From contig CALARR010000392.1 of the NCBI GenBank assembly GCA_937889015.1, positions 5,349-69,348 of the forward strand: DNA of 64,000 bases. The letters are read 5' to 3'. A program made the position numbers and the translations under genes. Numbering within the stretch: the first letter of the stretch is position 1; every line of letters starts with the position of its first letter. Below the pieces are notes generated by a model. It was not told the DNA's origin. It ran no database searches and saw only the letters and a list, made by a program, of their open reading frames with translations. The stretch is from an uncultured Planctomycetales bacterium (GTDB lineage Bacteria > Planctomycetota > Planctomycetia > Pirellulales > Thermoguttaceae). Positions 6,849 through 15,330 of the stretch are shown here, piece by piece.

Positions 6849-7949
6849 TCACTCCTCGAAGAACGGTTCCGGGGCGGCCGGCTTCGGGGCCTTGCAGACC
6901 CGGCGGCGATACCGCCAAAGTCCGACGAGGACCAGGCTGCCGCTGGCCATGGCCGCCAACATCGCGGGCTCCGGCACGGAGTGGAAGACCGAAACGTTTC
7001 CACTTCCGCCTTGTGCAAAGACCTCGTAGTACGGCAGATCCTCGGGGTTCCAAGGCCAGGAGGCGGACGAGGCGCCGTAGGGCACTCCGTTGTCGATCAG
7101 GAGGATGTCCATCCAGTCACCGATCTTCAGGTCCTCGGTGCGATTGTAGAGCACATCCATTCCGTACAGCTCGCTGGCGCGCAGCACGCCGTAGCGGATG
7201 TCGCCGCCGGGAGTGCCCGGCCATCCGGGCGCCAGCCCGAGGCCGTCGACCACAAATGAGAGCGTCTTGGTGACCGACGCGCCTTCGGGGATGTTGCCGA
7301 AATCCCAGGCGGGAACGTAGAAGTCGCCGGTGGGCTGTTGGGGATCCGACGGTGACCAGCAGTACCACGCCAGGCTTTCGTGATTCGTGGCTCGGATGCG
7401 TGGCGGTTGGTCGGCATAGGGAGGAAGAAACTGCGCAGGCAAGGGGGCGTTCTGCCCGTAGGCAAACTCGGCAGTGAGCTGGGCCCCGAGAAGCGTGCCC
7501 GCAGAGCTCTGGGGATATGCAAGTTGCTCCAAGTGGCTGTTGGCGCCGGGATTCCAGGGGCTGTCAGGAGGCGGACCATTGCGGATCGTGGCCTCAATGT
7601 TGAAGCTCATGATGTTGCCGATTCCCGGCGCGCCGTTGTAAACAATGTTCTTGACCACGCCCTCGATAGCCAGCGAGCCCAGCGGGCCGCCGCCGGAGCC
7701 GGGCACGTTGTCGTAGAACTCGTGCGTGCGGGAGAAGTCACTGCCGGGGAGCGGAGGTGACCCCGGCCCGGCGCTCAGCGAACGAAGCCACTGCCCCTGA
7801 CTGGCAGCAGGATCTTGAATCGGGCCGGTGAGGCCGCCCGGGCTTGCGACCGGGGGATTGGTGATGGGCAGGCTGGGTTCAGCCAAGGCCAGTCGAAGCA
7901 TGCCGATCACAAGAACCGCAGAGATCGAGATACAGATAGGCCAGCGCAT
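6849..7949 (-). CDS. PEP-CTERM sorting domain protein
   Basis: This is a 366-aa secreted protein. It has an N-terminal signal peptide (about residues 1-23, ending ALA) and a Gly/Pro-rich extracellular body with no domain I can name. The C-terminal sorting signal is typical: VPEP at about 327, a hydrophobic helix (MLAAMASGSLVLVGLW) and a basic cluster RYRRR. Exosortase/archaeosortase-type enzymes cut this signal and attach or secrete the protein at the cell surface. No exosortase gene is in the window. A short extra tail (CKAPKPAAPEPFFEE) follows the basic cluster, slightly longer than usual. Confidence 0.85.
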   Translation of the reverse strand: MRWPICISISAVLVIGMLRLALAEPSLPITNPPVASPGGLTGPIQDPAASQGQWLRSLSAGPGSPPLPGSDFSRTHEFYDNVPGSGGGPLGSLAIEGVVKNIVYNGAPGIGNIMSFNIEATIRNGPPPDSPWNPGANSHLEQLAYPQSSAGTLLGAQLTAEFAYGQNAPLPAQFLPPYADQPPRIRATNHESLAWYCWSPSDPQQPTGDFYVPAWDFGNIPEGASVTKTLSFVVDGLGLAPGWPGTPGGDIRYGVLRASELYGMDVLYNRTEDLKIGDWMDILLIDNGVPYGASSASWPWNPEDLPYYEVFAQGGSGNVSVFHSVPEPAMLAAMASGSLVLVGLWRYRRRVCKAPKPAAPEPFFEE

Positions 7950-8343
7950 CGGTTCCTCCCTTCGTGAGCGAGGTCAGACGTGGCGATCGTTCTCCTTCCC
8001 CAAGAAACTCGGCTTGTCATTGGCAGTGAGCCTGGAGCCAGTCCAGGCTCGCTCGGCCATCGATGTGGCCCTGACGCCCCCTCTCCGCATTCAGCGCCCG
8101 AGCAGGTCTTCTGTTGGGTCCTGCATCGCCAAGGAAATGAGGGCCGGGCACGGAGCGTAGGTTGCTCGCAGAAGACCGGCGCTGGAGCCCTCTGGTTGCT
8201 CGGCCAGGGCCGTCGCAATGCACAGATCCCTAGGATCCGGCGGCCATCTTCGCGCGCCTGAAGGCCGCACGCCATACGCCCGTCGAGGGGGAATGGCGGG
8301 TTTTGGCGATGTCGCGAGAGGCTTTTCCGAGTTCAGCAACTCT
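7950..8343. other. Intergenic stretch with no recognisable gene
   Basis: Upstream region of the PEP-CTERM gene. I see no convincing ORF or RNA. A 21-bp string at about 8112-8133 (TGTTGGGTCCTGCATCGCCA) recurs in reverse near 54596-54617, so it may hold a worn dispersed repeat. Confidence 0.4.
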
Positions 8344-8434
8344 GCGATTCGTCCCGGCGCGCCCCTGCATCCGTGGACAATCTCCCCTCCGCCCATTCAT
8401 CCCTGGATGATACGCCTTTCCGGCTATCTTCCCG

Positions 8435-8462
8435 TTGACTTCTGCGTCGCCCGGCCGATAAT
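8435..8462 (+). promoter_or_regulatory. Sigma-70-type promoter of small RNA copy 2
   Basis: -35 TTGACT at 8435-8440, 16-bp spacer, -10 GATAAT at 8457-8462, identical boxes and spacing to copy 1. Confidence 0.6.
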
Positions 8463-8468
8463 TCAAGT

Positions 8469-8525
8469 AATCCGGTTCACCGGAGGTGGATGGCGTAAGC
8501 CATCGGGCCCGAGAGGGCCTTTTTT
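8469..8525 (+). ncRNA. Candidate small RNA, copy 2
   Basis: Same three hairpins as copy 1. The terminator loop is GAGA here instead of GAAA, so the GNRA form is kept while the sequence changes. It ends in a T tract at 8520-8525. It converges with the integrase stub at 8530-8651. Confidence 0.5.
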
Positions 8526-8529
8526 CATG

Positions 8530-8651
8530 CGCTCACAGCGGCTTCTTGCGCAGAACCCTTCCGCACGGCCAGTCGTTGCCGCTTGCGGACGATCAGCCTC
8601 GCCCCAGCCGGCAGCGGCTTGGTGGAGGTTTCCTTGTAGGCGGTGCCCCTT
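8530..8651 (-). pseudogene. Integrase N-terminal stub
   Basis: Directly after the Fic stop, reading leftward, the frame RRGTAYKETSTKPLPAGARL resembles the start of planctomycete tyrosine integrases (a pattern like YK-T-TKPLPAGAE). The start codon position reads GTC, and after about 20 residues similarity ends in a basic tail ending AQEAAVSA-stop. No catalytic residues remain. Similarity is from memory of the family pattern. Confidence 0.35.
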
Positions 8652-8656
8652 CGGAC

Positions 8657-9817
8657 CTACTGCATTTCCTCATAAGCCACATTGAACACTTCGGGGGCAT
8701 AGAACGTTGCGGGGGTAATGCTCGCCAGCCTTCGTAGGATTTGCGCAGCTTCTAACCGTTCGACATCGGATTTAGCCGTTGGATAAGTGACCCCCAGTTG
8801 CTTGGGTAGGTCCGCAATCCTGACGAAGGGAGAGTTGAAGATTCCCTCGACGATTTGGGTTAGACGAACCGAACCGCCCACTTGAGCAACTCTTCGCATG
8901 AACTCTTCTCTGATTCGGAGAAGTCGCTCGCACCTTTGAATGGTCTCTCTTGCCTGGACTGCAGTGCCCCGCAGGCAGAATTCAAGCCAACTCTCCCAGT
9001 TCCCTCTGGCGCTCACATCGAAAAGGAGCCGCATGTACTCGTCCCGGTTCTTTTCAAAGTACTCGCTCATGTACAACCACGGTTTCGATAGTCCACAACC
9101 CAGCTTGAGCATAATGGCCAACAGAAGGCGGCCAACACGGCCGTTCCCGTCATTGAAGGGATGGATGGTCTCAAACTGGTAGTGAATCAGAAAGCAGTCG
9201 ACCAGAGGATGATATTTGGAGTTCTTCACGTGCAGGTACTTTTCAAGGGGATACAGGCACTCCGTAAGCGTCTCGCCGGGCGGAGGTGGAACAAAACGGT
9301 GATTGGAGCCGATGGCCACCTGAGTACGACGGAATTCTCCCGGTGTGCGATCTCGACCACGGACGCCCGTTAGGAGTGTCTTGTGAAGGTTCCGAATAAG
9401 CCTTAGCGAAAGTGGAAGCTCGTCCTTTGTCGCTTCCTGTAGGGCCTTGCGGTAGTTGAACACTTCCCGTTGGTTGTTCGTCGGATCGTCTTCCGATTTC
9501 GAGTCCCTCGGCTGCATTTCGTAAACCAATAACTCGGTTGCTGAGATGTAGGTTCCCTCCAGCCGCGATGACTTGATTGCCTCTCGGTCCTCCAGGGGAC
9601 GCAGGAGGATCGCCGGATTGGGGAGGTTCCTCCCTAGTCCTTCCAGAATGCCGAGTTGGCCTATTGCCTCGCCAAGCAGGGGCCAGAGGCTCACCGGGAA
9701 GTCCCAATTGGGCGGCAATTCGTGAGGCACAAATGCGTGCTCGTTGCCGGTGATTTCGTCTCGCGGAATCTTAACCAGTTCGCCGGCGAGGCTCTTCGTA
9801 AAAAGCTTCGGGTCCAC
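8657..9817 (-). CDS. Fic family protein (AMP-transferase type) with C-terminal winged helix
   Basis: This is a 386-aa protein. Fic enzymes usually transfer AMP from ATP to a hydroxyl of a target protein. The active-site motif HPFNDGNGRVGR is complete at 219-230. An N-terminal segment SSRLEG at 83-88 fits the (S/T)xxxE(G/N) inhibitory helix of class II Fic proteins, so it should be self-inhibited. Residues about 290-380 look like a winged-helix domain, suggesting DNA binding or self-regulation. It starts at GTG (9817) with a weak ribosome-binding site. The AT-rich leader differs from the GC-rich surroundings and hints at horizontal transfer. No partner antitoxin is evident. Confidence 0.92.
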   Translation of the reverse strand: MDPKLFTKSLAGELVKIPRDEITGNEHAFVPHELPPNWDFPVSLWPLLGEAIGQLGILEGLGRNLPNPAILLRPLEDREAIKSSRLEGTYISATELLVYEMQPRDSKSEDDPTNNQREVFNYRKALQEATKDELPLSLRLIRNLHKTLLTGVRGRDRTPGEFRRTQVAIGSNHRFVPPPPGETLTECLYPLEKYLHVKNSKYHPLVDCFLIHYQFETIHPFNDGNGRVGRLLLAIMLKLGCGLSKPWLYMSEYFEKNRDEYMRLLFDVSARGNWESWLEFCLRGTAVQARETIQRCERLLRIREEFMRRVAQVGGSVRLTQIVEGIFNSPFVRIADLPKQLGVTYPTAKSDVERLEAAQILRRLASITPATFYAPEVFNVAYEEMQ

Positions 9818-9866
9818 AGATACGGCCTTGTTAGGGAGGAACTTGCAGGCGGTTAAAATTTCTGGT

Positions 9867-9884
9867 CATTTATTTTAATATATG
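9867..9884. promoter_or_regulatory. AT-rich inverted repeat upstream of fic (candidate operator)
   Basis: CATTTATT-TT-AATATATG: two 8-bp arms matching at 7 of 8 positions, about 50-67 bp before the Fic start. It could bind the Fic protein's own winged helix; this is inference. Confidence 0.3.
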
Positions 9885-9973
9885 TCGGGTCGTTAAAGCA
9901 ACTACCGCAATGGAAGCTTGCGGAATACCATAAGGCATTCTCCTGTAATCTGTTACGGATCGGCCTGCCTCTT

Positions 9974-10273
9974 TCAGAACGATGCCGGATTGGCCTCTCG
10001 GCCCCTTCGGTTGTGTCTGATTATGGGTGCAAATGCACAGTATATGCTCCCCTTATGGGATACAGGCACAGCTTCGTCCACAGAGAATGACGCGAAATGC
10101 CCGGTCGTGAGTGGATACAGCTCTTCGTGCTGTCCATCGGGGGGTAAGGGGCAAACGCGGCAGACCGAAGCCCCGCGCGCAATCCCGCCCAGAGACGCCA
10201 CCTTCAGTAGTCCCGTGCCTTCCAATCGGCGTAGCGCCCGGCGGATGGTCCGGTCACTGGCCCGGCTTGCCAC
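9974..10273 (-). pseudogene. Helix-turn-helix fragment
   Basis: The 99-aa GTG-started frame contains SRASDRTIRRALRRLEGTGL, a plausible winged-helix recognition segment. A Cys-containing stretch (ASVCRVCPLPP) and a tail with no recognised domain follow. The N-terminal part expected of such regulators is missing and there is no clear ribosome-binding site. It is probably a remnant. Confidence 0.3.
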
Positions 10274-10408
10274 GGCAGGTTGGCTTGCGTCTTCTGCGCC
10301 TCCACACGCTGCGGACGTGCTTGCTCACCCGCGGTGTTTCTGTGGCGTCTTTCCAGCAGAAGGAGCCGTTTCCAGGACGCCGCTGCAGCTTCTCCCTGGC
10401 AGTGGCTT

Positions 10409-10510
10409 ATTGGATGTCAGAAAAGGAATGCCGTCGCTGTGCCGGCCGTTGTCCCGGAAAACCGGCCTTCCGATGGTCGGCCTCACGGCATTACTTACCT
10501 GAGACGCAAT
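10409..10510 (+). repeat. Family-1 dispersed repeat, copy a
   Basis: 102-bp element starting ATTGGATGTCAG and ending CTGAGACGCAAT (imperfect terminal inverted repeats). Internal stem AATGCCGT/ACGGCATT, plus inner hairpins rich in CCGG. Its right end supplies the last six codons and the stop of the hybrid histidine kinase. Confidence 0.85.
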
Positions 10511-13500
10511 AGGCGATTGAAGGGGCAACGGGCGCCTGGGGGTGATCGTCTCGGCCAACATAGCTCGCGATGGTGCTGAGCAGCTTCTGGCGATCGATGG
10601 GTTTGGAGAGGTAGGCGCTGCAACCGGCAGCGAGGCACTTCTGCCTATCGCCTTCCATCGCATGGGCGGTGAGGGCGATGATCGGCCCCCGATAGCCATC
10701 GGCGCGCAGCTTTTGCGTCGCCTCGTAGCCATCCATCACCGGCATCTGGATGTCCATGAGGATCGCATCGAACGGCTCGCCTCTTGCTTGCGCGGTCAAG
10801 GCTTTGTGGTGGGCAATCCGGCCATTTTCCGCCAAGGTCACCTGGGCCCCGGCCTTCTTCAGCATGAAGGCGATCAACCGCTGGTTGTCCGGCCCGTCCT
10901 CCGCCAACAGAACTCGGCCGGCCAGCGGCGCTGCTGGGAGAGGAGCCTCCGCACAACCGGGGGCCGTTGCCAGCGCCGCCTCGGCGGGCGTCTCCAACAA
11001 TCGGACCCGCTCCAGGTCACCGACCTGGACAGTCACACTGAACGTGCTGCCCTTGCCGGGCTCACTGCTCACCGTGATGTCGCCGCCGAGCATTTCCGCC
11101 AGGCGCTTGCTGATGGTCAGTCCCAGGCCCGTTCCACCAAACTTCCGTGTGGTGGAAGAGTCGGCCTGGACGAACGGGGTGAACAACCTGGACATCTGCT
11201 GTTGCGTCAGGCCGATGCCCGAATCGATCACGTCCACCTGCAGCAGCGGAGCCTTGCCCAGTCTCTGCACCAGGCGCGCGATCATCCGCACGCCGCCGGT
11301 TTCGGTGAACTTGATGGCATTGCCTACGAGATTGATCAGAACCTGGCGCAAGCGCAGGGGGTCGCTTTGAATCGATTCGGGAATCGGCCCCACGTATTCC
11401 AGCTTGAGAGGGAGGTTTTTGGCGTCGGCCGGAACGCGCATCAACGCAGCCACCTCCGCCAGCACCTGGACCGGCGAACAGGCAATGCACTCGACGTGCA
11501 GCTTACCGGCTTCGATCTTGGACAGATCAAGAATGTCGTTGATGAGCGAAAGGAGATACTGGCCGTTGCGCTGGATGGTCCAGAGGGCTTCCACGCGTTC
11601 GCGCGGCGCCTGATCGATGCCCGGTTCCCCGAGGAGCAGTTCGGCGAATCCCAGGATGGCCGTCATGGGGGTGCGAATCTCGTGGCTCATGTTGGCCAGG
11701 AACTCGCTCTTGGCACGCGTGGCCGATTCGGCGTTGTGGTGAAACTCTTCCAAGGCCCTGTTGGCCGATTCGAGGGCCGTTGCGTACTCCTCCACTTCGC
11801 GCTTGCCACTGCGGAGAGAGGCCAGGTGCTGGCTGTTCAGCAGGGCGATCGCGGCGATGTTGCCGAAGGCGGCGGCCACCTCGGCATCCTCTGCGGTGAA
11901 GTCCGCAGGTTTGTTGGCCAGTCCAATCAATCCCACCGGCTGTCCATCCAGCACCAAAGGCGCGAACAGCACGTTCTTCAGCGACACGTGGCCGGCAGGC
12001 ATGTACCGGGCCCACTGGCTGTTGGCAAAGTCGTTGTCGTAGGCCGGCTTGCCGGTGCGGTAGGCGATGCCTCGCAGGCCGCGCACGGGCATGGGCAGGG
12101 ACGGATCCACGGAACAGGCCAACCCGCCGGGATCCAGGAACAGCACCTCGTTTTCCATCCCGTCCTCGGACAACAAGGCCACGTACCCCGACGTGGCGCC
12201 CGTGTGTTTCTTGCACAGATCAAACAAGGCTCGCGCCGCCTCCTTGAAATCCTGATTGCGCAGCACCACTTGGGCGCCTTCGAACAGGGAGCAGATCTCG
12301 TCTCGGCGCCGCTCGGCCACGGCGAGGGCCTCGCGGAGTTGGCTTTCCACCTGCTTCTGGGCACTGATGTCACGGAGAATCCCCACGGCGTGCCATTGGT
12401 TGTCGAGCTTCAGTGCCGAAAGCGACAACGCGACGGGAATCTCGCTCCCGTCTTTGCGGCGCGCGGTCAGTTCGACAGTGCGGCCGATGGCATGGCCGCG
12501 ACCTGATCGGAGGAACTCCCCGAAGGCGGCGCGGTGGGCGGGAAGATAGCGCTGCGGCGTCAGCAGCGCGTGCAGGTTCTGCCCGATGGCCTCGCCGCCT
12601 TGGTAACCGAGAATCGACTCGGCCGCCGGATTCCAGTACGAGATGGCCCCCGAGGAGTCCATCATGACAATCGCATCCTGGGCGGAATCCGTGATGGCGC
12701 GCAACCGCGCCTCGTTGGCACATAGTTCGTCGGTGGCGTGCCGACGTTCCAGGAACTGGCCCAGAATCGTGGCGATCCCCTCCACCAGGGACTGCTCTTC
12801 CGGCAGGAATCGCCGCGTTTTCCGGTAGCACACCGAGACTCGTCCCAGGACCTCGCCGGCGACCATGATATCGGCGTGCAGAGCGTGGGTCAGCCCTTCC
12901 ACCCACGCGCTGCCCAAGAACCTCTCTTCACCGAGCGCGATTTCCGCCGTGGCGGCGTCTGGATAACGCATGGCCAAAGGAAGCTGCTCGACAATCGTCG
13001 TGCAGACATCCTGCACAGTCGCTTCGGCATGTGTGGCCTCGCGCACGCGCTGCAGGCAGGTCAATTCCTTGACGCGCTCGCCCAGCGCCTCCTTGAGACG
13101 CCACACGCGGACTCCGACAAGGACCGCGCCCACCAGCGCCACAGCCAGCCCCAACAGGCAAGGCCAGTATTGCCGGAGCACGGCAGCCGGCGTGATCGCG
13201 GCGAGTCGAGCGTAGGGCGGGAGTCGCAAATCGCGCACTTGCGTCAAGTACTCGGCGGTGGGGCCCCATTCTTGCAGGCACAGTTCACGCCCTCGATCGG
13301 CCAATGCGCCGATGCGAATCCGCCGTGCCGGGGAAGTCGGCTCACGTGATGGGCCGCGGAACTCGGAAGGCGCCGGGACCGCGGATGTGGCATGGTCGGA
13401 GGTCGCTCGTCCTGCTGGCTGCGGCGTTTTTGCCTGCAACGGGGATGCCGTCAGTAACCACCCGACCGGCGGCAATCCGGCAGCCAACAACACCGCCGCG

Positions 13501-13565
13501 GCCAGGGATCGGCCGATCCAGGCTCGAAAGGACCGTCGGCTCGTCTTCGCGCGGTGGATATCCAT
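10491..13565 (-). CDS. Membrane hybrid histidine kinase (GAF-PAS-GAF-HisKA-HATPase-REC)
   Basis: This is a 1024-aa sensor kinase with its own receiver. Order: a basic N-terminus, a membrane helix (about 15-35), a short external loop and a second helix (about 133-155). Then come a GAF-like region, a PAS domain (LRAITDSAQDAIVMMDSSGA), a GAF domain and HisKA with FLANMSHEIRTPMTAILGF (phosphorylated His). An HATPase with N, G1 and G2 boxes (GTGLGLTISKRLAEMLGG) and a REC domain (ILMDIQMPVMDGYEAT, accepting Asp) follow. The ATG at 13565 is chosen because the longer frame starts only at a TTG at 13643. The last residues (IAYCVSGK) are encoded by a dispersed repeat. Confidence 0.93.
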   Translation of the reverse strand: MDIHRAKTSRRSFRAWIGRSLAAAVLLAAGLPPVGWLLTASPLQAKTPQPAGRATSDHATSAVPAPSEFRGPSREPTSPARRIRIGALADRGRELCLQEWGPTAEYLTQVRDLRLPPYARLAAITPAAVLRQYWPCLLGLAVALVGAVLVGVRVWRLKEALGERVKELTCLQRVREATHAEATVQDVCTTIVEQLPLAMRYPDAATAEIALGEERFLGSAWVEGLTHALHADIMVAGEVLGRVSVCYRKTRRFLPEEQSLVEGIATILGQFLERRHATDELCANEARLRAITDSAQDAIVMMDSSGAISYWNPAAESILGYQGGEAIGQNLHALLTPQRYLPAHRAAFGEFLRSGRGHAIGRTVELTARRKDGSEIPVALSLSALKLDNQWHAVGILRDISAQKQVESQLREALAVAERRRDEICSLFEGAQVVLRNQDFKEAARALFDLCKKHTGATSGYVALLSEDGMENEVLFLDPGGLACSVDPSLPMPVRGLRGIAYRTGKPAYDNDFANSQWARYMPAGHVSLKNVLFAPLVLDGQPVGLIGLANKPADFTAEDAEVAAAFGNIAAIALLNSQHLASLRSGKREVEEYATALESANRALEEFHHNAESATRAKSEFLANMSHEIRTPMTAILGFAELLLGEPGIDQAPRERVEALWTIQRNGQYLLSLINDILDLSKIEAGKLHVECIACSPVQVLAEVAALMRVPADAKNLPLKLEYVGPIPESIQSDPLRLRQVLINLVGNAIKFTETGGVRMIARLVQRLGKAPLLQVDVIDSGIGLTQQQMSRLFTPFVQADSSTTRKFGGTGLGLTISKRLAEMLGGDITVSSEPGKGSTFSVTVQVGDLERVRLLETPAEAALATAPGCAEAPLPAAPLAGRVLLAEDGPDNQRLIAFMLKKAGAQVTLAENGRIAHHKALTAQARGEPFDAILMDIQMPVMDGYEATQKLRADGYRGPIIALTAHAMEGDRQKCLAAGCSAYLSKPIDRQKLLSTIASYVGRDDHPQAPVAPSIAYCVSGK

Positions 13566-13977
13566 CGAGCTTGCTTCCGTAAGGACCTTTCCGGAACCAT
13601 CACAGTCAGCTCCGGCCCCCCAGGGGAGCCGAAGCACCGGCAAGTCCTGGGACTGGCTCCCAGTCGCCCTGTATCGGTTGTGACAATTCTTGCCGCCGTC
13701 AGGATTGCCTTGCTTTTCTCAGACCCAACAAACGCCCAGGGAGATATAGGTTGCAGTACCTCCCTAGGTAGCGGCAGGTTCCTGCCACTATTCTGCTCGT
13801 GACTTGTCCTCTTGGCCTGTGCGCGGCGAAGGCAGCGAGGCTGGCCGGCAGAAGGCCGAACAACGAGCGAAAGGGGTTGAATTGCCGGATCATTCTCCGG
13901 GCAGACGCCAGGCGTGCCTATTCCGGGAGGTTTTTGCCGATGGAGCGTGCCGCATGGCCTGGAACGGTCGGTTAGGG
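13566..13977. other. Intergenic region between two signalling genes
   Basis: No gene seen. It holds short inverted repeats (for example CTGGGA...TCCCAG near 13648-13666 and GGCAGGTTCCTGCC near 13780-13795) that could end or regulate transcripts, without T tracts. Confidence 0.3.
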
Positions 13978-15330
13978 TCAGTCGTCCGCACTCTCTGCCA
14001 GAGGTCTCTGGTCGCAAAGCGGCAGCGCCACCGTCACGATTGTTCCACTTCCTACTTCCGATGCGATCGACGCCGTACCACCCAGCAACTCGGCGCGCCG
14101 CTCGACACCGCGCAAACCGCGATGATCGGCTCCCACCGCCTCGACATCGAATCCGCAGCCCCAGTCGCGGAATTCGATCCGCAGCACGTGGGCGTCCCGG
14201 CCCAATTCGACTCGAACTCGTCTGCTCCCGCTATGGCACACGGCGTTGCTGAAGCACTCTTGCAGGATGCGGTACGCCGCTTCCTCGACCAGGACCGGCA
14301 GTGGTTCCTGGTCGAGGTTGTGAACAAACTCCAGTTCAACTCCCCGAGGGCGTGTCAGTTTCTCGTCGAGCTTCTCGACAGCCGAAACGAGTCCGGCCTC
14401 GCGGAGCAAGCCCGGCGTTTCTCCGGCCAAAATGTCCCGGACTTCCTGCAATGCCATGCCCAGGAGTCGCTGGACCTCGCGTAAGGGGCGCCGCGTTGGC
14501 TCTGCCGTATCTTGGCGCGCCTCGACAGCCTGCAAGCCAATGAGAGCGGCTGCGAGGTATTGCGCGACTCCATCGTGGAGATCGCAGCACAGCAACTCCA
14601 GATCACGGCTATCGACCGCCCTGCTCTTTCTCGCCGGCCAACCCAGTCCGGCCGGAGGGTGGTGACCCGTGACGGCCTCTGTGGCGGCTGAACCTCGATG
14701 CTGGGCAAGAGACGGATCAATCGCTTTGCACGCACCATACGCCGTCGACAACTCGACAAAGGAGGAGAAACCCATCTTGCCAAGAATTGCGGACCGGATG
14801 CGGTCCACCGTACGCGTGCTCAGTCCAAGTTTGCGCTCGATGATCTTGGTCGCGTTTCCTGCACAAATCAACTCCAACGCAAGCCGCTCGCGCTCGTTCA
14901 GCGATGCCATGCGGTGCGCGAAGTCGAGTCGATAGAACTTCTGCTCACGGATTTTCTCGTCGTGCTTGAGAGCCTCGTGCACGGCCTGGGTCAACTCGCC
15001 GTCCCGGCAGGGCTTCTCAAGCACGCGAAACACCCCCTGCTCCATCGCCCGGGCCGTAGCGCGCACGTCCAGGTAGGCACTGATCAGGATCACCGGCAGG
15101 CGGTGCCCCGCCTGCAGGAGATGGCGGTGCAACTCGGCCCCATCCATTCCCGGCAAACGGAAGTCGACAATCGCGCAACTTGACTGTGAGGCGGGAACCG
15201 ACTGCAAGAACTCCTCTCCGGAGGCAAATGCGCGTGCGGGAAATCCCAGCGACGACACCAGAGCGACAAAGCTCTCGCGCGCTACCGCATCGTCATCGAC
15301 GACAAACACGACGGAGTCCGACGAACTCAT
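13978..15330 (-). CDS. Receiver - LuxR HTH - histidine kinase fusion
   Basis: This 450-aa protein joins a FixJ-like regulator to a NarX-like kinase. An N-terminal REC domain (VVFVVDDDAVARESF, Asp in IVDFRLPGMDG) is followed by a LuxR/FixJ helix-turn-helix (LNERERLALELICAGNATK, IIERKLGLSTRTVDRIRSAI). Then come HisKA_3 with its His (LCCDLHDGVAQYLAAALIGL) and HATPase_c (CFSNAVCHSGSRRVRVEL, DWGCGFDVEAVGADHRGLRG). Start: the ATG at 15330 has AGGGG eight bases upstream; the longer frame begins at TTG. It sits downstream of the FixJ/PAS-kinase pair. REC output and kinase in one chain is unusual and suggests a feedback switch (inference). Confidence 0.92.
   Translation of the reverse strand: MSSSDSVVFVVDDDAVARESFVALVSSLGFPARAFASGEEFLQSVPASQSSCAIVDFRLPGMDGAELHRHLLQAGHRLPVILISAYLDVRATARAMEQGVFRVLEKPCRDGELTQAVHEALKHDEKIREQKFYRLDFAHRMASLNERERLALELICAGNATKIIERKLGLSTRTVDRIRSAILGKMGFSSFVELSTAYGACKAIDPSLAQHRGSAATEAVTGHHPPAGLGWPARKSRAVDSRDLELLCCDLHDGVAQYLAAALIGLQAVEARQDTAEPTRRPLREVQRLLGMALQEVRDILAGETPGLLREAGLVSAVEKLDEKLTRPRGVELEFVHNLDQEPLPVLVEEAAYRILQECFSNAVCHSGSRRVRVELGRDAHVLRIEFRDWGCGFDVEAVGADHRGLRGVERRAELLGGTASIASEVGSGTIVTVALPLCDQRPLAESADD

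Larger units (their letters stand above)
8344..8539 (+). repeat. 196-bp direct repeat B, copy 2 (carries small RNA gene)
   Basis: Second copy of 4043-4238 in the same orientation. The promoter and hairpins are unchanged apart from one loop base. Confidence 0.9.

Noticed and set aside
8112..8133. Possible extra family-2 copy
   Set aside because: Only a 21-bp string is shared with the flank of copy a at 54596; the repeat core is absent.
10542..12506. 654-aa ORF on the + strand
   Set aside because: Antisense shadow of the hybrid histidine kinase, His/Gln/Gly-rich with no homology.
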